Assembly (NCBI GenBank): GCA_026874595.1
Contig: CM049306.1
Location: forward strand, 106,902,142-106,966,141
DNA from: Sipunculus nudus
Lineage: Eukaryota; Annelida; Sipuncula; Golfingiida; Sipunculidae
Length of the DNA stretch: 64,000 nucleotides
Direction of reading: 5' to 3'
In this document: positions 1 through 12,659 of the stretch, in pieces
Position numbering within the stretch: position 1 is the stretch's first letter
Layout of the letters: each line of letters starts with the position of its first letter
Translations under genes and position numbers: made by a program
The notes under the pieces: generated by a model
What the model was told of the DNA's origin: nothing
Database searches by the model: none
The model's input: only the letters and a program-made list of their open reading frames with translations

Positions 1-2376
1 GCTCACTGGAATTTAACTTGTCATTGTGAAAGTAAAATGAAAGATTAAATGAAAAAAAACATTGAAAGTAATTTTTAAATATTAAAATAATCTTACATTT
101 TCAAGCACAAATGTTAGGCTCTCCTGACCCCCATGTATAAGCTTTAAGTGATTTTAATCTATTATAAATTATACAATTGACTTGTGTATTTAAGAGTATG
201 TACCGACTAAATCTTGTAAATACTGCCAATCTGTAAATAAATCACAGATCCAGTATTTTTGGTTAACAATATTTTTGGTGAACTATCACTAGAAAGACTG
301 AATCTGAATATTTATTTATTTCTTTTAATACACTTTCTTTACATATAGATCTGTGATATCATGTATGACCAAATAATTCAAATATATACAGACCAAAATG
401 TAAAATACAAAGAGACATGATATGGAAATTAAAATATGAGAAATGCTCGGTCTATGCTCTAGTTAACTTTTTATTTTATTAAAAATAAGGAAATCACCAG
501 ATAAGCTGACCAGGGATTGAAATGTAAGACATCTGTATGCCAAATGCGTGTATTTTCAGGTACAGGCCTGGTCTCATTTCTTTTACATGAAAGCCTGGTG
601 AAAATTTCTGCCCCTCTTTCCTGACAGTTAGACTAAGGTGACCATACTAAAACTGCAGCTTACACTCTCATAATTTGTCCACCACACCTGAATCAGGGTC
701 AGGGTCAAATATGTATGTATTCAGCATACTGTATTTGACCACTACCCGACACCTGGTTCCTCCATTCAGTCAAGTCACTGTCCATGACTTTGCATTCCCT
801 GCATAAAAGGTCACGTTGACTTCCATTCTGTTTAAATCAACAAATGAATGTGTTCTGCACACTTGGTGTGTGTGTGGGGACGGAAAGGGGGGGGGGGGGG
901 GAGTTAATTGTTATAAAATATTATAATTGATCAATATAAAAATATACAAAATTTACCCTAGCCCGAAGACTCTTTGAAGGTAATGACAGGTATTGAAATT
1001 ATGCAGTTCAGGTTGATAAAGAATTTCTTTGAAGGAACTGAGAGGCATTGAAACTGTGCAGATAATGTAGATTTCATGTTACATAATAGCACATATAATA
1101 TGAACAACGAGGTAAAATGGTTTAAAGCAATAAGTGCCATAATTAAATTGTGTAAAATACAGTATATAATTTATTGTGGTCACAATGTAGTTTATCTCTT
1201 TAAAATCATTTGAAATGGTAAGTTATTGCCACTTAATGAACCTAATCAGACCTAATCATTAACGATTTAAAGAACCAATAATGCAAACTGTAACTGAGCC
1301 ACAGGTGTTTAATTAACTCTGCTGTTGCCAACCAGGCAGCTTGAACTTATCAATTTCACTGTAAAGATGGACTTAAAACCTGTGAATTAAAAGACTTAAA
1401 AGAATCAGTGCTTTGTAAACAAAAAAAGTTGTATTTGACAGCAATTGTTTAAATCTCAGCATATGGAAAACTCATAATATTTTTTTATCATTAGCTTTTG
1501 AAAATGTTAAGGCAATTGCTCCTGCCAAGTGGAATTATAATTTGGACTATATATATTTGTAAATTTAACTGCTAAAATTTACACTCCTATACACAGTGTT
1601 TATACAACTAGTTGATACAGAAATATTCAGATCTATGACAGTGTGGTATTGCAGGTTTCAAATCTGGGATACACAACACTGCACCCCACTCTGGTGTGCC
1701 AACTAAATTCCTTTATTAAAGTTGCTTTAAAAGAATAAAAAAGGTCATCTGGTTATTGTCATCTGTAATAACAAGGCTCCACTTTAGCACAAGAAAATGT
1801 TTATTTAATACTTTTGAAGCACTTGTTTACCACTCATTGTGCAAGAGGTAATGTTTTGAACCATTAACAGCTGAGAAATATTTTTTTTTAGGCAAATCAT
1901 TTTGTTTTTCAAGTCATTTTTATAGAAGTCACTACAGGTGGGTACACTTCGTTGTACCTTTTCATTTAATTTTTGATAAAAATATTGTACATCAGGGGAT
2001 GTCCAACAACATGAAAATAGCGATTGTTTGGCTTAACAGGTAAAAAGCACAACATATCAAAATTTATCAGAAAATGTATCACGACGGACTGATGTATGGC
2101 AGACATCATAATCGAACTATCACTGCTGCATTATAATTCCCATGATGTTTGGTCTCCATGGTGATGACCTGTGTATTTCTTTTATATATACAGTCACTAG
2201 TCTTGTCAAACATCAATAATTACTATCTTTTTTCTGTTGTCAAGTAACAAGTATTTTTAAAATATTCAGTTACTAATATTTCCATGAAGCACATCATGCA
2301 CAAGTTTCACCCACTAAGTGATCTGATTACTTTTTCATGATGGCTATTCCTTTTCAGTGACAGCTTCAACGTAATT
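1..2376. other. AT-rich noncoding DNA, no firm gene
   Basis: Reading frames on both strands are short and of low complexity. A run of 15 G occupies 887-901 after a short GT-rich stretch. No element ends, tandem repeats or convincing exons are visible. If the exon ending at 2377 is real, the 3' untranslated region and polyadenylation site of that minus-strand gene should lie here. Several T-rich stretches that could read as AATAAA-like signals on the minus strand are present, but none stands out. Confidence 0.5.
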
Positions 2377-2494
2377 CTATTCTGTGCCATGGAATGTGAT
2401 GCTGTTCATACACCCTCCAGGGTTCTGATAATAAGGTTTAGCATGGTGATCAAAGCAGCTGGTATCAGACAGAACCTGCCTCAAGAAGCTGCAC
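2377..2494 (-). CDS. Putative terminal coding exon of an unidentified minus-strand gene
   Basis: On the minus strand an acceptor (T-rich tract, then GATAG) is followed by 39 codons ending in TAG at 2377-2379. The peptide contains CSFLRQVLSDTSCFDHH near its start and PGGCMNSITFHGTE at its end. It has three cysteines and mixed composition, unlike the AT-rich chance frames nearby. The first base completes a codon left split (AA|G, Lys) by the exon at 5856-5947, so the phase fits that upstream exon without adjustment. I do not recognise the family. The surrounding frame is also open for about 60 codons, so a longer ORF or a chance frame remains possible. No polyadenylation signal was pinned down. 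Additional exons could exist between this one and 5856. Confidence 0.35.
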
Positions 2495-3048
2495 CTATCT
2501 CTTAAAGAAACTGACGCATGCAAAGTAATCTCATAGAATCTGGGCTTTCTGTCTCCTAGCAACTTCCTTTATACTAATAATAAAGACCACATCAAAGTTG
2601 GTCCTTTGAACCATTAGCAGGTATCAGATCTTTGAATGCTTCACCACTGATGCTGATCACACATCTTATCTGGCATACAGGTACCAGAAAGTCATTATCA
2701 TTGCTAATTGTTCAGCCCCTCCCTGAAAGCATGCCTCTTTATAAATAGGGCATTTAGGAATGTCCTGACATTCCTAATATTATTTGCAATATTTCTGCAT
2801 ATCTGGAATGAATGACTGGGGATGAAGCTCCAGTATACCTGACTATTACTACACCATTTAACAGTCAAAAGACACTATGCTACATATTTCAATACTTGCT
2901 GAATTTCAATTCAACTCCATATGTTGAGAAAGAAGGTCAATTCTGATTTATTTTCAATCATATTGGTTAAATCACAATTGGGAGAAAATTTGCAATCCTT
3001 AGAAAACAGGACATTTCATGTTACACAATAGTCAGTAAGAGAGACTTA

Positions 3049-3703
3049 CAGCAGGCCTCAAATTTCATTTTTGGAAATAACAAGCTACCGCTGTCGTCAA
3101 ATTTGAACTTGACAGGTAACAAAGAAATCTGACAAGCAATTTTTATTTTTTTCATTTGCATTATTTTATTTGGAATAAAGTCTATATAAGTTAAACACGA
3201 GGTATGCAGGTTTTTACAACTGAACACAGCGTGGATCTGATGTAGTTTCCCGCGAAACTGTATTACCAATTCACTTATACAGCAGACCAATCGGATAACG
3301 CATATACATAATATAGACGTGTAGCCCATGCTGCAGTTACGGCTATGCTAAGCTATGATTGGCTGATAACAGCCGGCCATTAAAAGAACATTTTTCGGGT
3401 AGCCATTTTTTATCTGAAATGTTCCCGGAATTTTCCCTGGGTAGATCTGAATGGTGAGTAGCTTAGCACCACCATGTGTCACTGTAAGAGACTATCGGCT
3501 CATTTGCTGGTTTCCCAGGCCGGTTTCCTCGTAAAATTTAATTAAAAAGCATATAGAGTGGCTGTGACTGTGATTGTGTACAGGCAAGAAAGACGCAGTG
3601 AGGAATTTTTTTGACTGGCAGCTTGCTGCCGGTCAGGATCGTGGCTGACGACAGCCAGCCAATTTTAACTCCCAAATGCCAGTCATTAAATTCGAGGCCT
3701 GCT
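3049..3703. mobile_element. hAT-like non-autonomous TIR element
   Basis: The left end AGCAGGCCTCAAATTT (3050-3065) is matched in inverse at the right end by AAATTCGAGGCCTGCT (3688-3703), with one mismatch in 16. The interior of about 650 bp has no transposase frame. It is richer in CG dinucleotides than its flanks and contains an inner inverted motif around GCTTGCTGCCGGTCA. A CAG-initial TIR suggests the hAT superfamily, but I could not find a convincing 8-bp target duplication, so the class is inference. Confidence 0.5.
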
Positions 3704-5062
3704 AGCAGGCTTGTGAAATGTGAGGGCCCTGAGAATTGATTGGTTCTTTACCTTTGATTCAATTCTTAATTCAATGCTTACTTTTTTCAGACTTAAAAAA
3801 TTACCAAAAAGGATAATGGAAAAAATTTCAGCTTGCAAAATAAAAGATGAATGTAGCTCTTCCTCTGTTTTTCGCCGCCATATGTTTCTATGCAAGTGGG
3901 TGGCCCACCACAAACAATGAAGATTAAGGGCAAATAAGCGACAAATAGCTCGAACACTGCAAACTGCTCCTTCATATTCACAGCACATTAATGACTGTAT
4001 CAATGTCCCTTTAACTAGTTAATATACTAGAGAAATACCTTTTCTTTTGTGGTTGTTCAAGAGTGAGTCCTGGGCATGGTGAAATGCCTGGATATGATGT
4101 GACGCCTGCACTTCCTTATGCTGATTACAAACTAATACTGCTGTGTGAATGATTTGTGACTTTTCCTTTTTTTACAGGCATATACTTGTATATAAATCAT
4201 TTACAGAGAACCCTTGTGGCTCCTGTTTTGGCCTGTCTGCTTTAACACAACAAGTGTATTGATTCTATTTATTGCTGTTCTCTCTGATTGGTTTATAGAA
4301 CCATTGAATTAGGCTTGTCTACAGTTCTCAAGTTCTTATCTAGTTTACTTTCTGTCATTACTTTCTCCATTCCTGCCCTTTTGGTTGAACCGCTATACCT
4401 TTGTTTATCCTATGTCTATATCAGTTCATACCCCGGGTCAACACACCTGAGCATTTCCTGATTCTAGGGGTATAACTTCGTGACTCTTCTTACTTCTCAC
4501 TGATACATATTCACTGTACTGAGGTCAAGCAACCCATATTTCTGACAACCGTTCACATAACTAAACTTAGACAAATGCCATACACAACAACAACATATAA
4601 AATCATTTAAGGTGGACAAAATCCTGATCAGGACCTGGTCTGGACCAATTCCTGATTGGTTCAGACAAGACCTCAACTGGGATTCAGTCTGGCCTAAATC
4701 ATATAACCCTGACCAAGTTCATGACTGTATCATGTACACAAGGCCCTTTTACATAATAAATGCATTGTTAAAATGTTTATATCTATAAAATGCTTTATTT
4801 TCTTTTTTTATCATATACAGAATTTTGATGCATGGCGTATTAAGGTAATTTTATGTTGCAGCATACTGTAAAATCATCATTTATGATACCAATTAGATGA
4901 TATAAATTTTATATTACGAACTTTAACATGAATAATGTAGATATTTTTTAGTTAAATTTAACTACTTATTTTAAGATAGTTACCTTTGTTAACAATGCAC
5001 TGGCTGTCAATAATCCTTATTCAGCCTAAAAAAATATAATTCTTACATGTAAATGAATATAA
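3704..5062. other. Noncoding DNA between mobile elements
   Basis: AT-rich sequence without a supported gene. If the minus-strand gene model is correct, this is intron. At 4610-4740 there is a degenerate cluster of GACC/GGTC words. It resumes at 5625-5760 beyond the family C insertion, so it may be one older repeat split by that element. Confidence 0.4.
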
Positions 5063-5577
5063 ACTAGATGTGGTCGGACAATGGTCCTCAGAGGGCCCTG
5101 CATTTCTGCTAGTGCTGGACTAGTTTACATATGGGTGAAAAATTTAAGCTGAATTGTGAAAGTTAAATTTGAAAAATATCACAAACAGAAAGTTTTTTAT
5201 CAATATACACATGAGGGAAAAAAATCATACTGAATCAAATGATATTAAAGAAGATATGTCTGAAATAATGTGTGCAGTAGAAAATCACCGAATGTAGTCT
5301 GTTAGCCATATTTGATTTTGAGCAAGTCTGTAATTCAATAGATCTGGAGCCTTTATTGGTGGCCATATTTAAATTTCAACATGTCTGTAATTCTATAGGT
5401 CTGGAGCCCTCATAGGTACCAATCATCCCTGTGAATTTGGGAAAGCTGCAGTATGTTGTTGTTGAGTTATCGTGTGTGAAAGAAAGTGTCGCTGACGGAA
5501 GGACGGAAGGACGGATGGAAGGAAGGAGGGACTGACACGGTGATCACTATAGGGCACCGCTTGTCAAGCAGGGCCCT
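5063..5577. mobile_element. Helitron-like non-autonomous element, family C
   Basis: The left edge is ACTAGATG followed by a small hairpin (GGAC-aatg-GTCC) and the subterminal repeat AGGGCCCTGC (5092-5101). The right edge at 5551-5577 is a 13-bp hairpin with two mismatches, and its outer arm GCAGGGCCCT is the exact complement of the left subterminal repeat. Just inside lies a GGAC/GGAA microsatellite (about 5493-5530). The interior carries a roughly 70-bp module twice (gccatattt...gtctgtaatt...ctggagcc). There is no coding capacity. The plan matches families A, B, D, E and F in this window. Confidence 0.65.
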
Positions 5578-5855
5578 TATTACTATTCTATATAATTTGT
5601 GCCAGAAAAAAGTTTATCATATCAGAATTTAGGCTGAACCAGGGCCCTCTGGGTTTGGACTGAATGGAATCATGATTGCTACATTGGTCAAACCCAAATC
5701 CAAATCAGGAATTAGCCTGGCCTAAAACTGGATCAGGATGCAATAAGCCTTGCATAACTGAATAAATATCTAACAGATCACAATGTTTCTAATGCCTGGC
5801 AACATTCTTGTTGTGACATAAAAAGTCAACATTCACTGAAATAATGACTACTTAC

Positions 5856-5947
5856 TTGTAATTGCGGTTAAAAACACATGTCATCAAGTGTGACACCTGA
5901 CCTTCGTACTCCTGGTAAACTACTTCTTGAAGCATATAAATCACCTC
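5856..5947 (-). CDS. Putative internal coding exon of the minus-strand gene
   Basis: The minus strand has an acceptor ending ATGTCAG, 92 nt of open frame, and a consensus donor GTAAGTAG (5848-5855). The exon begins in phase 0 with EVIYMLQEVVYQEYEGQVSH and continues LMTCVFNRNY plus two bases (AA). The peptide is compositionally protein-like (aromatic, acidic and Cys residues) and not repeat-derived. It joins the exon at 11117-11207, which ends in phase 0. It passes phase 2 to the candidate exon at 2377-2494. The family is not recognised. The opposite strand is also open here (a 63-codon frame at 5878-6069), which is why confidence stays moderate. RNA data or conservation would separate the two. 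Confidence 0.5.
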
Positions 5948-6325
5948 CTGACATAACCACAACACTGTCAGTCAACACTCCACTCAGCAGGACAAGCTGG
6001 CCACTAAAACCACTTGGTGTTCATCTGACTCTGGGGAATTCCCAGGGGATTTCCAGTGGAATTGCCTGATCACATGACAATGATCATGATACACTTCCTT
6101 ATCAGTGGTGTGATTACAAGAGCTGTACTAGCCAATAAATAAAACTAGAGTCAATATTAGTTAAGGTCATCTGGGCGGATCATCTCTTGGGACATGTTGG
6201 GTATGACCTGCACTGAGTCAAGGGGAAGTTCAGTCATTAGATTACATATTAGGGCTTCCGTAATCATGACTGAGTGAAGCAAAGCTTTTCATTTGGAATA
6301 ATCTGACAAATATTCCTCTTTGAAA
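5948..6325. other. Noncoding gap, probable intron
   Basis: This lies between the putative exon and the left edge of a family D element. I see no element ends or repeats. The open frame on the plus strand (5878-6069) overlaps the exon antisense and has no splice or promoter context that I can see. Confidence 0.35.
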
Positions 6326-7544
6326 CAAGGGACCTATGGGTCACGACGCTCAGCTGTTATATATGATAAAAAAATATTATTTAGAAATGAGGCACATGCT
6401 GGTTTTGTGTGGTAATAAATATAAGCTGTATTATGAGTTGTTGTTGTTTAGCTTATGTATGATTTTGATAGTACCTTTGGAGACAGGGAAGAGGATTGAT
6501 TTCATTTATTTATTAACAAATGGAGTACTACTGTCACACAGATTTTGACTTGGCCATATAACTTATAAGCAGAACATATAATATAAGAGTTTAACTATTT
6601 ATTAAAAAAATTACAAATATTGTCCCAAATATAATTTTTATTAAAAATAATAAGAGAATCATATGATTTTTTAAAATGAAATATAACTGATATGATTATT
6701 AAAATAATATTAAAGAATATATTCATGAATGCATTCATGAATACATTTTGAAAGTATTTGCACGAGTATTTATATACTTTCATTTTTACCTGAATTCCCA
6801 TTCTTTATGCAAGAAATTTTATAATGGAGTACATAATCATATTCGTATTTAAATACAATTACAAACTATTCGCACCATGTCTGGTATTTATTCAGTTTTC
6901 ACCAAACAAAGATGTTGAGAATCCAGAATATACAAAATTAACACATTTAAATAATGATCATAGTACCTGGTTTTATGGCCTTTATTTATATTAAAAAATA
7001 ACTGTAAAAAATTCATTTTGGACTAATTTCACATCAATGTACACACTAGACACAGTAGGAATCTAGATTAATATTATCAACTGCATCTTTGTCTATCATT
7101 AATTTCTTTCATATAATCCCTAATGATTACTAATGAATAATATGATTTACTTCTTTATCATTAAAATTGAACTGAAAAATGCCATAGGTGACTGCATGGT
7201 GTTATTTGGAATATGTGACATTCTACCCATCGATACAAGATTCTTATAACATCAGTAACTGCAAGTTAATTTCCTGTTATTATAAACTTACAAATTCCTT
7301 TTCTATTTTTCTTTAATTTGTTATTAAAAACCAATAAAAATTTATTAATTTATTGTTAATTGTTATGTTGTTGGTTAAAACTACTAGATGAGTTGGGTTG
7401 GACACCTGGATCAACTGTGGCTGGCCATAAGCTGCCTGGATTCTCGCCTCAAGCGTGCATAATTTGATGAAAGGTCAACAAGGTCAACAAAGGGGTGACT
7501 CAAGAGGGGCTGGAGAGAGCCAAAGTCTGACAGGGTCTCATAAA

Positions 7545-8830
7545 AAACAGCTACAATAAATAAAAGCTACAATATTTGGCCAATTTCTTTCAGCTTTCTA
7601 AACTAAAAAGCTGAAATCCTTATGTGTGCATGATATGAAAATTATATCAACAGTGCTCACGGGAAACAAACGTGCCATGGTCACAGTTGGGCAAAATTTA
7701 AGGTACTGATTTTATATTTATGCTAATAACTTATAAAATTTGAAAAATTCAGAACTAATTTTGGGTATTCAATTGAATCTTGATTAAATAATGTTACATC
7801 CCTGACAAAAAAATCTCTAGCTTCAGCAATGCCCTTGTTAAGGGAGTAAATATATTTCTTGATTTTTTACAAAGTGCATTATGTTTGGGCCCATAACTTA
7901 AAACAATTACGCAATACTGACATCATTCTGGCATGTGCATAGAGAATGAAAAATATGTGTATTATTTATGATTAAAGTCAGATCAGTGGTTTTGATATTA
8001 GGCAGTCTTGAAGTGTAACAATGGGTTTTTAATGGAAAAATGAAGTTTTTCATTAATATCTCGAAGGTATTAAGTCCTAGTGACAAAATTCTTGGCATGG
8101 TAGGGGATTTTGGAGACATCTAACTGTATGCCGAATTTAAGGAACTTAGAGCTGAAGCTGGGGAGCTGAGCTCTTGCAAACTGCATAACACTTGCTTGAT
8201 GTAAACAATATGTTACATGGTGCTTGAAAACTTGATTAAAATCTACAGTTTTTGATCAACTGGTTTCAAATTTTTGGTGTTAACAGTTTAAATGCTAACA
8301 AAAACATGCTGTGAAAATTAAATCCACAGTACTTACAGTAAAAAAAACGGCCATGGTCAAAGTTGGGCAAAATTTAAGGTACCAATTTTTTATTTTTATT
8401 AATATTTTAAAAAATTTTAAAAGATTTTCATCTAATTTTGGGTATACAATTTAATTTTGATTAATTAAAGTTATATTACTGGAAAAAAGGTCCATAGCTT
8501 TAACGTTTTTTGTGTGAAGTGATCAAATATCTTTCCTGATTTTTTACAAAATGCATCATGTTTGGGCCCATAACTTTTTTAAATTAAATAATACAGACAT
8601 AATTTCTGGCATGTATATAGGAACTATATAGAGGAATATTTATGGTAAATATGAGGAAAAACAGATAAGTGGTTTTGATATTAGGCAGCCCTGATAGTGA
8701 AAATAGGTTTTTAATAAAAAAATTGAGGTTTTTCCTTAATTTCTCAAAGGAACGAAGTTGCAAAGACCCAGTTTTCGGCTTGGTAGGAGATCTTGGGGAC
8801 ATCTAACATTATGCTGAATTTGGATTCCTA
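7545..8830. repeat. Two diverged about 650-bp internal repeats, first pair
   Basis: Two units share the same order of landmarks: a TTGGGCAAAATTTAAGG word, a TTTGGGCCCATAAC word (near 7887 and 8564), a GGTTTTGATATTAGGCAG word, and an ending near GGGGACATCTAAC. The same pair recurs at about 9720-10960 (landmark near 10077 and 10681). The first member of each pair resembles the other first member most closely, so a dimer of about 1.25 kb was probably copied as a unit. Minus-strand ORFs of 60-80 codons here recur in each unit and are repeat shadows. Confidence 0.7.
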
Positions 8831-9719
8831 GGTCTGGACTAATACCTTTATTTCACATTCAAGGGAATAATACATTTAAGTTTATATATTATTTAAGCAT
8901 ATCCACTTTTTCCATTAAAATAGTTTTTATCTGATTAATTTTTTTTATTTACAAGTTTTATAAATTTGTATTAAAAAAACACTGAAAATATAAGTTAAAA
9001 TATTAGAATTCTTAGTTGCAATCATTATACATCCAGAGTGTAGCTCGTATTGGGTCATATTATGCATACACATATATTTTTATTATTTTTAAATCACAAA
9101 TTTTTAAACTGAATTTAAAAGAAAATAATGCCACAACATGGCATCTGCAAGATTATTCCTTGAATCACTTTTAAAAAGTTTTGCACATTGGAGTTTTCAG
9201 TACATGCTTAATCTTATTCACCAAAATAAAATAAGATTCTTTAAATTTGGTAAAATAAAAACATCTTTTCAAATAAAGTATACACACTGTTGGTTGAATG
9301 AGGGACAAACAATATCATTATGCTAATTACAATCTAAGCTTTAATTTATTCCTGGAATTAATAGTCAATTTCACACCTTGTGAAGTTTTTACTCTTCTCA
9401 AGGAAGGAATTACTTATCTGATGAACATCCACACTTTCATAGCAATACACCACTTTGTGGACACAATTAAATGTGCACTTTAATCATTGTAACCCTGGTG
9501 GTAAATACAAAATCTAAAATGTAGCATAGCCAAGAATAAAATGAAATACAGAAAATTATAACATTCATCTAGTTAATGCATCATCTAGGGGGGGGGGGGG
9601 AGGGTGTGCAGGGCAGAGAAGAAGCCTGCTAGTAGTGGCCCAGCTGAGCCAAGACAAGCTGCCTGGGGTGGGTTACATAATGCAAGTGAAGGCTTTACTA
9701 CTAGGTGGGCTAGATGTAA

Positions 9720-10960
9720 ACAACACTTGACATGGTGTATGAAAACTTGAATAAAAGCTACTCTTTTCAATCAATTCCTTTGAAATTTCAGATTTTAAAA
9801 GATTGAATCCTTATGTATATATGCTGTGAAAATTAAATCAACAGTGCTTACAGAAAAAAAACATGCCATTGCCAAAGTTGGACAAAATTTAGGGTATTGA
9901 TTTTTTATTTAAGCTAATAACTTGAAAAATTTGCAAAATTCAGATCTAATTTTGGGTAAACAATCGAATCTTGATTAAATAAAGTTATATTCCTGACAAA
10001 AAGTCTCCAGCTTCAGCAATTCTCATCTAAGGTGAGTAAATATATTTCTTGATTTTTAAAAAAATGCATTATGTTTGGGCCCATAACTTAAAAAAAATAC
10101 ACAATACTGACATCATTTCTGGCATGTGCATAGCGAATGTATAGAAAAATATGTATATTATATATGATCAAAGTCAGATCAGTGGTTTTGATATGAGGCA
10201 GTCTTAAAGTGTAGAAATGGGTTTTTAATGGAAAAATGAAGTTTTTCATTGATATCTCGAAGGAATTAAGTCCTAGTGACCAAATTCTTGGCATGGTAGG
10301 GGATTTTGGAGAAATCCAATTGTATGCCAAATTTAAGGAACTTAGAGCTGAAGCTCGGGAGCTGAGCTATAGCAAACTGCATTACACTAGCAATATGTGA
10401 CATGGTGCTTGAAAACTTGAATAAAATCTACAGTTTTTAATCAACTGGTTTCAAATTTTTGGTGTTAACAGTTGAAATGCTAACAAAAACATGCTGTGAA
10501 AATTAAATCCACAGCAGTTACAGCAAAAAAAGGTGCCATGGTCAAAGATCTTATTTTGGGTAAACAATTTAATTTTGATTAATAAAAGTTATATTACTGG
10601 AAAAAAGTGCTTAGCTTTAACAAGTTTTGTGTTAAGTGATAAAATTTCTTTCCTGATTATTTACAAAATGCATTATGTTTGGGCCCATAATTTTTTTAAA
10701 TTATATAATACAGACCTAATTTCTGGCATGTACATAGGAATTATATAGAGGATTATTGATAGGAAATATGGGGAAAAACAGATGAGTGGTTTTGATATTA
10801 GGCAGTCCTGAAGTGTGAAAATAGGTTTTTAATAAAAAATTGAGGTTTTTCCTTAATTTCTCACAGGAATGAAGTCGCAAAGACCCAGTTTTCGGCTTGG
10901 TAGGAGATCTTGGGGACATCTAACATTATGCTGAATTTTGGATTCCTAGGTCTTACGGTT
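9720..10960. repeat. Two diverged about 600-bp internal repeats, second pair
   Basis: These are homologous to the pair at 7545-8830. The second unit is shortened near 10540, where a block between the GCCATGGTCAAAG and ATTTTGGGTAAACAATT words is missing relative to its partner. It runs into the family D right end (TTACGGTTTCAAAACG, then the GGAC microsatellite and terminal hairpin). The corresponding unit of the first pair stops at the shared word GATTCCTAGGTCT near 8832 and then diverges. Confidence 0.65.
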
Positions 10961-11116
10961 TCAAAACGTGCCACATCTACGGACGGAGGGACAGACGGAC
11001 GGACAGACGGACGGACGACGGACAATGGACCACGACTATAGCTCAGATGACTTATAGTCAGCTGAGCTAAAAAGCGTAAGATACACAGGCTTGCTAGTCT
11101 GTCATACTCCAATTAC

Positions 11117-11207
11117 CTGCGACACGGATTTGATAGTCTGGTGTATAATATCTTGCAAAGTGTAGATGACACTGGACTCAAAACACTGTACCAACTTTTT
11201 CTGACCA
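11117..11207 (-). CDS. Putative internal coding exon of the minus-strand gene
   Basis: The minus strand has an acceptor ...TTCCTAG, 91 nt of open frame, and a donor CAG|GTAATTGG (11109-11116). The first base T completes a codon begun by the AA that ends exon 16226-16320 (AAT, Asn). The frame then reads GQKKLVQCFESSVIYTLQD followed by IIHQTIKSVSQ, ending in phase 0. That phase matches the next candidate exon at 5856-5947, which starts in phase 0. The peptide has a helical, amphipathic look. An alternative acceptor AG seven bases further in would break the phase with the upstream exon. The family is not recognised. Confidence 0.5.
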
Positions 11208-12104
11208 CTAGGAATTCATACTAAATATGATCTTTCAGTCTGGGATGTTTAGTATTCTAATCACAACGGGAGCATCTAAATACCATGAATTAACCTTCAA
11301 TAGTGCTTCTAAAGTAGTACATGTATTCAGAAAAGTTTTAGTTGGACAGCAATCAAAATGGCTTTAGCAAAGTACAGAAGGAGGTTCCTTCAACAAAAGA
11401 GCAGTCACAAACTTTGTAAGTGTACCTTTAACAGCAGATCATTTACAGAATAGCAATGGTTATTAAGATTTTAACTTCAACAACAGAGCATCCACATCCA
11501 CACATAGGTAGAGAATTCATCAGCGAGAGCACAGCATGCACATGTTCTGCCACAGAAAATGTAAAATTAAATTCTGAGTATTCTATTTCCAAAGCAAAGA
11601 ACTGACCTTTAAGATTGATGCATTTACATACTTTCTGTAGTAAACACAATTCACTCTAGATAACACAAAATACACTTACTTTCTATAAAAGAATATTAAC
11701 CTTCAATAGCAGAGCATTTTAAATACCTTTGTCAGCAGAGGCATTCTTACAGACTACCCTTGTAATTATTAACTTTTGTACTGTGGTGCAATCCACAGAC
11801 AGCAATGGACTCTAGACATTGTAAACAACACAAGATAAGCCCCTATGATAAAAGTTATCTTTTTTATTTGCACACTGGTTGGTACCATCCATAGTTATTG
11901 TATCTTTTGACCCTGTGATTAATATAGAGCATGAATCCAAGTACTGTAGATATGTAACAGTGCTCATGTACTTGTGTGGCTTCCTTGCTGTTCAAACTTG
12001 TTTTAATTTGCTACATGTGTGTCCCAAAGCTTCTATGACAAACTTAGAATGGAAAACAAGTTAGCTGTTCCAAGTATGAACAATTTTTTTGCTTTTAATG
12101 CAAA
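11208..12104. other. Noncoding gap with degenerate short repeats
   Basis: A word like CTTCAATAGCAGAGCAT recurs in diverged form several times between about 11290 and 11740 (for example near 11298, 11425, 11470, 11700 and 11730), suggesting a decayed tandem array. A GTAAGTG donor-like site on the minus strand (near 11675-11681) has no good exon in front of it. I see nothing else. Confidence 0.35.
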
Positions 12105-12594
12105 AACAAGAGTACAGCAAGGTTGCATAGTACCCCTGCCATATGTCTTGTGACCTCTCAACTTATAAAATATGTGTGTATTTTCCAAGAATTTAATTCT
12201 GGCGAGAAACTATGGATTAATATTTATTATGAGTTTCATGAAAATCCATAAGATTGTTGGTGTGTCACCATGACAACATCAAAGTATAGTTAACTCTTGA
12301 CATTATTGAATATGCACTGATTTTTTGGGGAAGCAAACTTTTTCATTAGTTAACATTTCTGTTGAATTTCATCAATATCCATCAGATTCCTGGTCAGTTA
12401 TTGCATTGACACCACATAGTAGCTTGGTATCCTCTGACCTCATTATATATCCGTGGATTTTACCATCAAACCCAGGCGAGAATCAATTGATAAAAATCCC
12501 TGGTAAGTTATCTCCTCGACACTAAAATTTAATGGATGGACAGAACTGTGGGTATACCCTAACATGTCCTGTCATAGCCTAGATGGGTGTATAA
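12105..12594. mobile_element. Helitron-like element, family E, copy 1
   Basis: It begins ACAAGAGTACAG and ends around a GGGTATACCC...GGGTGTATAA block. The same sequence order recurs at 28259-28750 with about the same length, so copy comparison sets the edges. Internal words such as TGACCTCTGACCTCAT and the phrase TGAAAATCCATA repeat about three times at roughly 140-bp steps. The left TAGTACCCC/TAATACACC segment is roughly complementary to the right end, but imperfectly. Confidence 0.5.
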
Positions 12595-12659
12595 CAATCA
12601 GTGGTCATCAGGGGCCTCATAAATTTTTTACTTTTCTTATTGTTATCTTGAGGAATCAG

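Larger units (their letters stand above)
6326..11072. mobile_element. Composite Helitron-like element, family D
   Basis: The left edge ACAAGGGACC carries a small hairpin (GACC-tat-GGTC) and then the subterminal repeat GCTCAGCTG (6348-6356). The right edge carries the exact complement CAGCTGAGC (11059-11067) as the outer arm of a 13-bp hairpin with one mismatch (11040-11052 with 11056-11068). Just inside the right edge is a GACGGACGG microsatellite (about 10978-11025). The span is long (4.7 kb) and holds four diverged internal repeat units plus unrelated AT-rich DNA at 8830-9720 with a run of 14 G (9587-9600). The left and right ends may therefore come from two overlapping copies and not from one insertion. 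No transposition protein frame is present. Confidence 0.5.

Noticed and set aside
440-560. tRNA-derived SINE (B-box-like CAGGGATTGAAA on the plus strand, inverse of a TTCAATCCC box)
   Set aside because: No matching A box at the right distance and no cloverleaf could be drawn, so there is no support beyond one short word.
780-820. Minus-strand mini-exon (frame reading ECKVMDSDLTEW)
   Set aside because: It is only about 15 codons between weak splice-like sites, another frame is also open, and no partner exon was found beyond the candidate terminal exon at 2377.
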